From an uncultured Candidatus Melainabacteria bacterium (GTDB lineage: Bacteria; Cyanobacteriota; Vampirovibrionia; Gastranaerophilales; Gastranaerophilaceae): 31,226 nucleotides of DNA. The translations under genes and the position numbers were made by a program. The DNA is taken from positions 1 through 31,226 of the forward strand of contig CAKVLN010000015.1 in NCBI GenBank assembly GCA_934757275.1, in the 5' to 3' direction. Of this stretch, positions 22,178-29,088 are shown piece by piece (the first letter of the stretch is position 1; every line of letters begins with the position of its first letter). A model generated the notes under the pieces. That model did not search any database. It was not told where the DNA came from and saw only the letters and a list, made by a program, of their open reading frames with translations.

Positions 22178-23242
22178 ATGAATTTACAAGAACTAGAACA
22201 AAGTGTAAATAACAACAAGAAAAACGTAGATTTTGATGCGCTTAAAGGCGAGTTAAAAGATTTGGAAACTAAGCTACAAAGTCCTGAAGTTTGGTCTAAT
22301 CAGAATTTAGCCTCTGAATTAGGTCAAAAAACACGAGAAATAAAAGACACTTTAGAAATGTTTTCTCGCTGGTCTACAGTTATTGAGGACGCAAAAACAG
22401 CTCAAGAAATCGGTGACAACGAGCTAATACAAGAAAGTGATATAGAGTTAAAAAAATTAGAAAAAGAACTTGATAAATACGAGATTCAAAAAATGCTTTC
22501 TGGCGAATATGACGAGGCTGACGCCTTTTTGTCAATCAACGCAGGAGCTGGCGGAACTGATGCACAAGATTGGGCTAGTATGTTACTTAGAATGTACACT
22601 CGCTGGGCAGAGGCTAGAGGCTGGAAAGTTGAACTTGTTGATAAATCAGACGGTGAAGAGGCTGGAATAAAATCTGCAACTATAAAAATCACTGGCAAAT
22701 ACGCATATGGTTACGCAAAAGCTGAAAAAGGCGTTCATCGCTTAGTTAGAATTTCACCTTTCAACGCAAATGGCAAACGTCAAACGAGTTTTGCCTCTTG
22801 CGAAGTTTCTCCAATCATACCAGATTATGAAAAAACAATTCACATACCACCAGAAGATTTAGAAATAGATACAATGCGTTCTGGCGGAGCTGGCGGACAA
22901 AACGTAAACAAAGTTGAAACTGCGGTAAGAATTTTGCACAAGCCAACCGGTATCGTTATCAAATGCCAACAAGAACGCTCTCAACTTCAAAACAAAGAGA
23001 ATGCGATGCAAATGTTGGCATCAAAGCTTTTAGAACTTAGACAACGAGAACATGAAAAGAAACTTGCTGAACTAAAAGGCGAAAATTTCGACATCAATTT
23101 TGGTTCACAAATTCGCTCCTACGTTTTCCACCCTTACAAAATGGTAAAAGACCACAGAACAGGTTTCGAGATGGGAAATGTTGACGCAGTAATGGACGGT
23201 GACTTAGACGGCTTTATTGAGGCTTATTTGAAAACAAATTAG
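22178..23242 (+). CDS. prfB: Peptide chain release factor 2
   Basis: Releases finished proteins at UGA and UAA codons. 354 residues: a coiled N-terminal domain, [29 protein letters not shown], the stop-codon-reading SPF (193-195) in [18 protein letters not shown], the catalytic GGQ (239-241) in [18 protein letters not shown], and the C-terminal [17 protein letters not shown]. The frame is open from the start, and no in-frame UGA with CTTTGA slippage is present, so this prfB does not use the programmed frameshift of E. coli. Its TAG overlaps the stop of the convergent fic gene by 4 bases. Confidence 0.96.
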   Translation: MNLQELEQSVNNNKKNVDFDALKGELKDLETKLQSPEVWSNQNLASELGQKTREIKDTLEMFSRWSTVIEDAKTAQEIGDNELIQESDIELKKLEKELDKYEIQKMLSGEYDEADAFLSINAGAGGTDAQDWASMLLRMYTRWAEARGWKVELVDKSDGEEAGIKSATIKITGKYAYGYAKAEKGVHRLVRISPFNANGKRQTSFASCEVSPIIPDYEKTIHIPPEDLEIDTMRSGGAGGQNVNKVETAVRILHKPTGIVIKCQQERSQLQNKENAMQMLASKLLELRQREHEKKLAELKGENFDINFGSQIRSYVFHPYKMVKDHRTGFEMGNVDAVMDGDLDGFIEAYLKTN

Positions 23243-23880
23243 AGTTCAGAAGTCTTATATGTAAAATAGCCTTCATAATTGTAACTTGCATCAATCCCTT
23301 TCATGAAAACGCCTCTGTCATTTATTTTATCCGTCAAAGATTTTCGTAAAAGTTCTTTGATTTCAACGGTTTTTATTGGGCTACGCTCCATTGACAAAAG
23401 ATAATCTTCTTTATCAACTATGCTCCAATCAACCACCATTTGAAGTTCTTTTTTCAAAATCAAGTCCAACCAAATTCTTGTAGAGCGTCCATTGCCTTCT
23501 CTAAAGGGGTGCGCAATATTCATTTCTACATACTTGTCAATAATCTCATCAAAAGTCGCTTGTGGCATTTTTTCAATATTTTTTAAAGCCTCTTTTAAAT
23601 ACATAACTGGCGCAAAACGAAAATTTCCTTTCGCCAGATTAACTTGTCTTATCTGTCCTGCAAAATCATAAATTTCTTCAAACAAAAATTTGTGAATATA
23701 AGCAAGCGTCTTAAAAGTACCAGCCTCAAGAGTATCCAACAAAGCTTCGTCATAAAGTCTTAAAGCTCTTGTTTTACTAATTTTTTCTTCTTCTCGTGCA
23801 AGTTCTGCAGAATTAGAAATTCCTAATTTATTTTCTAAAACCATAAATTCCTCTAAATCACAACTTCTTTTGTAGTACAA
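23239..23880 (-). CDS. Fic domain protein, probable class III self-inhibited AMPylator
   Basis: Expected to transfer AMP, or another nucleotide part, from ATP onto a target hydroxyl. 213 residues. The active site is the full consensus [12 protein letters not shown] (124-135), with catalytic H124. The preceding flap region reads [22 protein letters not shown]. Near the C-terminus, SYNYEG (199-204) fits the inhibitory (S/T)xxxE(G/N) motif that class III Fic proteins, like Neisseria NmFic, carry on their last helix. Consistent with this, no separate antitoxin gene lies next to it. It follows tcdA by 20 nt in the same direction and meets prfB tail to tail. Confidence 0.93.
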   Translation of the reverse strand: MYYKRSCDLEEFMVLENKLGISNSAELAREEEKISKTRALRLYDEALLDTLEAGTFKTLAYIHKFLFEEIYDFAGQIRQVNLAKGNFRFAPVMYLKEALKNIEKMPQATFDEIIDKYVEMNIAHPFREGNGRSTRIWLDLILKKELQMVVDWSIVDKEDYLLSMERSPIKTVEIKELLRKSLTDKINDRGVFMKGIDASYNYEGYFTYKTSEL

Positions 23881-23900
23881 GTTTACACTATTTTAAAAAT

Positions 23901-24662
23901 CTATTTTTTAAACCCTGTTAAGTCCTTAATAACCTCGCCCGCTATAATCAAGCCAACTGTAGACGGCACAAAAGCATTGCTACCTGGGATTTGACGCCTA
24001 GCAGTACATTTTCTAACAGTCCCCGGAGGGCAAACGCAATGTTTTTTACAACTTATTTCGATATCATCGTTTGGCTTAATAGGAATTTCTTTTGAGTAAA
24101 CAACTTTAACTTTTCTAATTTTTCTTTTTTTAAGTTCTTGTCTAATAACTTTTGCCAAAGGGCAAACTGAAGTTTTTGAAATATCAGCAACCTCAAATGC
24201 AGTTGCGTCCATCTTGTTGCCAGCACCCATTGAAGAAATCACTGGCACACCAGCATTTTTAGCACGTTCAATAATTTCTAATTTTCCAACAACAGTATCA
24301 ATTGCATCAACCACATAATCATACCCAGCGAAATCAAATTCCTCGGCATTCTTTGGGGTATAGAACATTTTGTAAGTATTAACAACTGCGTTCGGATTGA
24401 TGTCCAAAATTCTCTCTTTTGCAACATCAACCTTATACTTGCCTACAGTGCTTCTCAACGCATAAATTTGACGATTTATATTTGTGATACAAATTTTGTC
24501 ATCATCAATTAAATCAAATGCACCAACTCCGCTCCTTGCAAGAGCTTCTACTGTATAGCCACCAACTCCACCAATTCCAAACACAGCAACACGAGCAGAC
24601 GCTAATTTTTCAAGTCCCTCGTGGCCAATTAATAATTCTGTTCTTGAGAATTGGTTAAGCAT
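23901..24662 (-). CDS. tcdA: tRNA threonylcarbamoyladenosine dehydratase (TcdA/CsdL-like, E1 fold)
   Basis: ATP-dependent enzyme that cyclises t6A to ct6A at tRNA position 37. The start is taken as ATG 24662 because it gives the family's typical MLNQFSRTELLIGHEGLEKL; an upstream TTG (24674) or GTG (24671) would add 3-4 residues. It shows the Rossmann motif GIGGVGGYTVEALARSGVG (29-47), DDDKICITNINRQI, VVDAIDT, SSMGAGNKMD, SVCPLAKVIRQELKK and a late Cys cluster (HCVCPPG). It lies immediately after secG with no room for a promoter, so they are cotranscribed. Confidence 0.92.
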   Translation of the reverse strand: MLNQFSRTELLIGHEGLEKLASARVAVFGIGGVGGYTVEALARSGVGAFDLIDDDKICITNINRQIYALRSTVGKYKVDVAKERILDINPNAVVNTYKMFYTPKNAEEFDFAGYDYVVDAIDTVVGKLEIIERAKNAGVPVISSMGAGNKMDATAFEVADISKTSVCPLAKVIRQELKKRKIRKVKVVYSKEIPIKPNDDIEISCKKHCVCPPGTVRKCTARRQIPGSNAFVPSTVGLIIAGEVIKDLTGFKK

Positions 24663-24675
24663 TTCTTGCACCAAA

Positions 24676-24900
24676 CTATTTTATAATGCCAAAACCTAAT
24701 AAGAATACACAAACTACAAAAACTAGTGCAACAATACCTGTTAATTTGTTCAAGCCTTTTTCTGCACTTTTTTGTGAAGAAAACATTTGTGCTGCGTTAC
24801 CAATTCCTGCAATTCCGTCGCCTTTAGGTGAATGCATAAGTATTAATACGATTAGTAATAGTGCGGATAAAACCTGCAATGCCCAAAAAAATGTTAACAT
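24676..24900 (-). CDS. secG: Protein translocase subunit SecG
   Basis: Accessory subunit of the SecYEG channel. 74 residues with two membrane helices (FFWALQVLSALLLIVLILM and LTGIVALVFVVCVFLLGFGI) joined by the typical loop HSPKGDGIAGIGNAAQMFSSQKSAEKGLNK. It overlaps the 3' end of the Nudix gene by 7 bases and runs straight into tcdA. secG is far from secY, as is normal. Confidence 0.94.
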   Translation of the reverse strand: MLTFFWALQVLSALLLIVLILMHSPKGDGIAGIGNAAQMFSSQKSAEKGLNKLTGIVALVFVVCVFLLGFGIIK

Positions 24901-25574
24901 TTAGTCTCCTTTTTTATGAAATGCGCCCTTTTTGAATTTAATTTTATATTATCGAAAGTGTAAAGTCTAGCTGGACGCTTAGATGATGATTTAGAAAATT
25001 CGTTCAATTCTCTCAAACCATCTGTTGTTATAACTTTCTTTCTGAAATTACGCTTATCAAGTTTCTTCTGCATAATCATTTCATAAGCCTTTTGCATTTC
25101 AGTCAAAGTGAATTTTTCGTTCAACAATTGATAAGCCACTGGACACATTTCCAAACGTTCTCTTGTACGTTTAAGAGAATATTCAATAATTTCTTTGTGG
25201 TCAAATGCCAATGGTGGCAAATCAAACACCTTGTGCCAAGCCAAATCTGGAGTTGTAACAACATTAAAATCTTCAGCTCTGATTAGCGCAAAATAAGCAC
25301 AAGTAATTACACGAGAAACTGGGTGACGAAGTGGATCGCCAAAGGTATAAAGTTGTTCAAGATAAATGTTATCAACATTTGTCTTTTCTTTAAGAACACG
25401 CATGGCAGCTTCATCAAGGTTTTCGGACATTCTAACATATCCACCAGGGATTGCCCACTTGTCTTTGAACGGTTCATTGTTACGTTTTACAAGCAATACC
25501 TGCAATGCGTCATCTTTGATTGTCAAAATAACAATATCGACAGTAATCTCGTGTGTCTTAATTTCGTTAAACAT
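24894..25574 (-). CDS. NrtR-like Nudix-domain regulator
   Basis: 226 residues: an N-terminal Nudix domain (about 8-140) and a C-terminal winged-helix-like part. The N-terminus HEITVDIVILTIKDDALQVLLVKRNNEPFKDKWAIPGGYV and the C-terminal FTLTEMQKAYEMIMQKKLDKRNFRKKV and RPARLYTF follow the NrtR pattern as I know it. The Nudix box (44-67) reads GGYVRMSENLDEAAMRVLKEK, so RExxEE becomes RVLKEK: two catalytic glutamates are lost. This fits NrtR proteins, which sense ADP-ribose and control NAD genes instead of hydrolysing. A working pyrophosphatase is the alternative. The start follows GAGGTGAT. Confidence 0.78.
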   Translation of the reverse strand: MFNEIKTHEITVDIVILTIKDDALQVLLVKRNNEPFKDKWAIPGGYVRMSENLDEAAMRVLKEKTNVDNIYLEQLYTFGDPLRHPVSRVITCAYFALIRAEDFNVVTTPDLAWHKVFDLPPLAFDHKEIIEYSLKRTRERLEMCPVAYQLLNEKFTLTEMQKAYEMIMQKKLDKRNFRKKVITTDGLRELNEFSKSSSKRPARLYTFDNIKLNSKRAHFIKKETKC

Positions 25575-25591
25575 TTATCACCTCTACGATA

Positions 25592-25620
25592 ATTGTATAA
25601 TAAAGAATAAAAAAATGTAA
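25592..25620 (-). promoter_or_regulatory. Promoter of the nudix-secG-tcdA-fic unit
   Basis: On the minus strand TTACAT (25615-25620), a 17-nt spacer and TACAAT (25592-25597), 18 nt before the start codon. An inverted pair TGTAACA/TGTTACA (25616-25622 and 25649-25655) overlaps the -35 box and could be an operator, possibly for the encoded regulator. Confidence 0.55.
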
Positions 25621-25671
25621 CAACTCTTGAGAGAAATAAGTGTATTTTGTTACAATTAATAAAAAATAAAG

Positions 25672-25703
25672 GTGAATAGGGCAATAAGTGAATAAGTGAA
25701 TAA
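25672..25703 (+). repeat. Octamer repeat cluster upstream of the Nudix gene
   Basis: Four tandem 8-bp units (GTGAATAG, GGCAATAA, GTGAATAA, GTGAATAA), then GTTCGTATTAAATATTTTTA. The flank is shared with the cluster before prfB. The rest of the 25575-25816 gap holds CCCTCTGAGAGGG (25740-25752), a perfect palindrome, and no gene that I can see. Confidence 0.85.
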
Positions 25704-25816
25704 GTTCGTATTAAATATTTTTAGTATGACCAACCCTAACCCTCTGAGAGGGAATAAGTAGTATGCGTTCAATGGGTGGAGTATTGCGGAAAGGGGGAAA
25801 AGTTTGATTGTGGGGT

Positions 25817-27271
25817 TTAATACAATAGCATTCCATAAACAGAGAAATTTTCTTTCTCGTTAGGGTGTTTTTTTAGATATGATTTAATAATCTTTCTTGC
25901 GTCTAAATAATCATAACGTTTAACATAAACATTCGCCAACTTTATTACATAATCTGCGTTATCAGGGTTTACACTTATTAAGTATTTATACTCCTCAACT
26001 GCCTTATTTACATCAGTTTTCACATAAACTTCTGCACGCAAGAAATGCAACTCTTCGGACTCTTTAATCTCACGAGCTTTATCTAAATACTCCAAAGACA
26101 TTTCAGTGTTATCAATATAATAATAAGAAACTGCCAAATTATAATAAATAATATATCTTACTTCATCTGTATCAGCCAAATTTAAAGCTTTTTCTAAAGC
26201 TTTAATCGCCTCTGGGAATTTTCTTTGAGCAACCAAACTTTCCGCCAAATCAATATACCCTCCTGGGAGTGTCGGAGCTTGACGTATATAATGTTTAGCC
26301 TCTTTTGCCTTAGAAAAATTTATGTCCTCATCATCACCCAAAACAAGATACGGCACATATTTTGCTGAAATGTCGCCCGCATTTGTTATATCAGGCTTGA
26401 TGGAATAAAGCAACTTTAAAGTACTCACATCTGCTTCTGTCAATTCCAATCTCGAATCGTCCACAAGCGATTTATTATCTTTTGCCAAATACATTATATT
26501 ACCGCTATCGTAACTATGCCCCATAAAGCCTAAAGCGTGGAAAATTTCATGCAAAGCAGTGTTATAGATTTGGTTTGGAGAAAATGCAGTTCCATCTGGC
26601 GTTTGCGTAAAGAACTTAATCTCCATTTTCTCAAGCTTGTTCAAATTTATTTCTGGTGTTGTATAAGCAACAACATATTTCCGCCCATATTCTAAGTTTT
26701 CAGGCTTATTCTGCTGAAATTCAACCAAAATATTTGCCTTCTTATCATTTGTTTGAGCGAACATTATTGGCGTAAGTTTTTCCCAAGTTGCAAACGCTTT
26801 CTGAATTTCGTCCACATACTCCTTTTGAACAGACGCTTCATTTACAAAACAATAAGTTATAGGCAACTTATTCCATCTCACAATCTTTTGGTTGTAAGGT
26901 GCTTGTCTTATGTAATTAAGCGGATAATTTCTGTGAATTTCACGCCTTAAATCATACAAAAAATACTTTGCCTTAACAGAAGCACTATCAATAACTGAAT
27001 CTTCTGCAATTTTTACAAGCTTTTCTTGTGCATCGACAGTGAGAGGAGAATTAATAATCGAATTTACATAAACCTCTCTCAACTCAGCGTCTGTATTACC
27101 TAAATCAAAAGATTTTTCATAGAATTTTTGTGCTTTGGCAACATTATTGTGCGCAAAATAATAATCGCCAAGCTTTGCATAAATAACATCTGTATTTGTA
27201 CGAAAATAAATCGCACCTGCTAATACCATTAACAAAATTGCATAAAATACTATTCTAAATTTATTCATCAA
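25817..27271 (-). CDS. Matrixin-like (M10-type) metalloprotease with TPR repeats
   Basis: 484 residues. A signal anchor lies at about 5-22 (FRIVFYAILLMVLAGAIYF). One TPR-like stretch follows (30-60), then a zincin domain (about 125-290) with the zinc site HEIFHALGFMGH (241-252) and a Met-turn in NIMYLA (M260). This is HExxHxxGxxxH plus Met, the metzincin hallmark. Residues 300-480 form at least four TPR units (such as PGGYIDLAESLVAQRKFPEAIKALEKAL). It presumably works outside the membrane, cutting proteins or itself. It lies 15 nt after scpB, in the same direction, with no shared function obvious. Confidence 0.85.
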   Translation of the reverse strand: MMNKFRIVFYAILLMVLAGAIYFRTNTDVIYAKLGDYYFAHNNVAKAQKFYEKSFDLGNTDAELREVYVNSIINSPLTVDAQEKLVKIAEDSVIDSASVKAKYFLYDLRREIHRNYPLNYIRQAPYNQKIVRWNKLPITYCFVNEASVQKEYVDEIQKAFATWEKLTPIMFAQTNDKKANILVEFQQNKPENLEYGRKYVVAYTTPEINLNKLEKMEIKFFTQTPDGTAFSPNQIYNTALHEIFHALGFMGHSYDSGNIMYLAKDNKSLVDDSRLELTEADVSTLKLLYSIKPDITNAGDISAKYVPYLVLGDDEDINFSKAKEAKHYIRQAPTLPGGYIDLAESLVAQRKFPEAIKALEKALNLADTDEVRYIIYYNLAVSYYYIDNTEMSLEYLDKAREIKESEELHFLRAEVYVKTDVNKAVEEYKYLISVNPDNADYVIKLANVYVKRYDYLDARKIIKSYLKKHPNEKENFSVYGMLLY

Positions 27272-27286
27272 ATACCGCTTGCTATA

Positions 27287-27868
27287 TTATACTTCTTGAG
27301 ATGTCACATTTTCAACGCCACTATCCTCAACATTTGAACTTGCCTGACGTTTTTCCTCGACATCGTCTTTTACACCTTTATCAATATTAAGAGTTTTTAC
27401 CAACGCTCTTACATCACCTTTAAGTTTGAAATATTCAGCAAACTTTGGAGTGGTTTTAATATTATAAGAACGTCCGTTTTTATCCTTATGGCGAGAAATC
27501 AAACCCTTTTCAAGGAGTTCTTGAACATGTTCATAAGCGTTTGAGCCTCTCAAATCTTTCAACAAAGATTGTCGGATTGGCTCTTTCAAAGCTATGACCG
27601 TCAAAGTTTTTAGCACTGGTGGCTTTAATTCCACTGGACAAAGTTTTTCTACAATATCCAAATGCTCTTGCTTAACTTGCAAAATATAGCCATTCTCGTC
27701 GTCGATTTCCAATGCTCCATCACGAGATGCGTAGTCCATAATCAACTCAAGCAACGCCTCTTCAACTTTTTCAGGATTTTCCTCTAAAATTTCTGCAATA
27801 TCTTTAATTTGGAGTACCTTAGCCGTAACAAACAAAACAGCCTCTATCCTTGATTTTAACTGTTCCAT
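27287..27868 (-). CDS. scpB: Segregation and condensation protein B
   Basis: Winged-helix kleisin-associated subunit of the SMC condensin. 193 residues starting MEQLKSRIEAVLFVTAKVLQ, the ScpB pattern IEAxLFxxxxPL, with a second winged helix including LKTLTVIALKEPIRQSLLKDLRGSNAYEHVQELLEKGLI and HKDKNGRSYNIKTTPKFAEYF. It overlaps the scpA stop by one base (TAATG), so the two subunits are coupled. A charged tail (KGVKDDVEEKRQASSN) closes the protein. Confidence 0.94.
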   Translation of the reverse strand: MEQLKSRIEAVLFVTAKVLQIKDIAEILEENPEKVEEALLELIMDYASRDGALEIDDENGYILQVKQEHLDIVEKLCPVELKPPVLKTLTVIALKEPIRQSLLKDLRGSNAYEHVQELLEKGLISRHKDKNGRSYNIKTTPKFAEYFKLKGDVRALVKTLNIDKGVKDDVEEKRQASSNVEDSGVENVTSQEV

Positions 27869-28776
27869 TATGCACTCACCTCGCTATTATCAACCAAAAC
27901 ACTTTTTGCATTTTCAATTCTAGTATCTAGCTCGCTTTGTTCTTCCTCATTATCAGTAGTTTCCATCTCCGGTTGACGTTTAACAACATACAAGTCTGAA
28001 TAAAATTCATCTTGTTCCAAGTCATAATTTCCTTCAACCGTCAAAAATAACAAAGAAATATATGCGCTAATCTTGTCCATACCAAGAAGTGTAAGTTCGT
28101 TTAATTCGATTTTGTCTTGCCTACTCAAAATTTCAGACAAATTTGCCTTTAATCTTTGCACCCCATTTTCAATATATTCATCGTGCGCAAGATTGATAAT
28201 ATCGTCAGGCGAAAGCTTTGCATAATTCTGAACACGTCTTTTTGCTCTTTCATGAGCATTTTTTAAAGACTGTTTCTTGTCAAGCATTTCATAAAATTCT
28301 AATTGTCTAATCAAATCTCGCAAAGTTACGACACGATTGTGATTAAGCCTTACGCTGGTTCTTCTTTGCAAAACCTCGTCAATAGAAATAACATTGTTTG
28401 TTGGAATATATTCCTCTTCATAATCTAAAGGTGCGTCATCATATTCCAAATCAATTTCAGGTTGCGGCTCAAAATCTAAAACATCAATGCCTTCTAAAAC
28501 ATTAGATTTTAATTTTAACAAAATTGCAGCAAACAAAAGAGTTCTGCCTGTAAGCCTTAGATTTTGCGCCTTTGATTGAAACAAATGCATCAAGTATTTG
28601 TCTGTAACTTCCACAATATCTACGTTCCAAGGGTCGATTTTGCCTTGCCTTGCCATACTTACAAGAATTTCGATACCGTCAACCTCTGCCTCTTGCACAT
28701 AAGCACTCTCTTTTTCGCTTAAATTGTGAGCATTAGCAACATTCGTATTCAAACTATCTATATTATTTACTGCCAT
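27868..28776 (-). CDS. scpA: Segregation and condensation protein A (kleisin)
   Basis: Kleisin that bridges the SMC heads. 302 residues: after a 28-residue leader comes the SMC-neck-binding N-terminal domain (VDGIEILVSMARQGKIDPWNVDIVEVTDKYLMHL), then LTGRTLLFAAILLKLKS, an acidic linker (EYDDAPLDYEEEYIP) and the C-terminal winged helix (ELTLLGMDKISAYISLLFLTVEGNYDLEQDEFYSDLYV). It precedes scpB and lies 312 nt after smc on the same strand. All three parts of the condensin are thus in one locus. Confidence 0.94.
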   Translation of the reverse strand: MAVNNIDSLNTNVANAHNLSEKESAYVQEAEVDGIEILVSMARQGKIDPWNVDIVEVTDKYLMHLFQSKAQNLRLTGRTLLFAAILLKLKSNVLEGIDVLDFEPQPEIDLEYDDAPLDYEEEYIPTNNVISIDEVLQRRTSVRLNHNRVVTLRDLIRQLEFYEMLDKKQSLKNAHERAKRRVQNYAKLSPDDIINLAHDEYIENGVQRLKANLSEILSRQDKIELNELTLLGMDKISAYISLLFLTVEGNYDLEQDEFYSDLYVVKRQPEMETTDNEEEQSELDTRIENAKSVLVDNSEVSA

Positions 28777-29088
28777 ATTTATATTTTAAATTATACCTTT
28801 TACCTTTTAATCCTCTGTTTTTATGAAACCAACCTTGCAAGGTTTGGTTCTATCCATATTAAAAGGTTTTGCCTTCCACTTTTTTAGTTTGCCTTTTGAC
28901 ATCACATTTTGTGATATCAAAACTGAAACTCATCAAGTAGTTACATCGTAACGACTGACCAAGGTATTTCTTCACTTCACTACTCAGCCAAATCCCTTTT
29001 GTTATTTTAACACAACTTTAAACATGACTGCAAATCGTTACAAAAATGTAACAACCTTCTTCGCAATCAAAAATAAACTAACTCTAAA
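28777..29088. other. 312-bp noncoding gap between smc and scpA with three palindromes
   Basis: No gene is seen. It holds AACCTTGCAAGGTT (28831-28844), which extends to an about 16-bp stem (28827-28849); a 12-bp interrupted palindrome, TTTTGA-C-ATCACA with TGTGAT-A-TCAAAA (28894-28922); and a GTTAC-ATC-GTAAC stem near 28940. It may contain the scpA promoter and operators, or a terminator for smc. Confidence 0.6.

Noticed and set aside
22178..22260. Programmed frameshift in prfB
   Set aside because: The frame is open from the ATG, and no in-frame TGA with a slippery CTTTGA is seen where E. coli has it.
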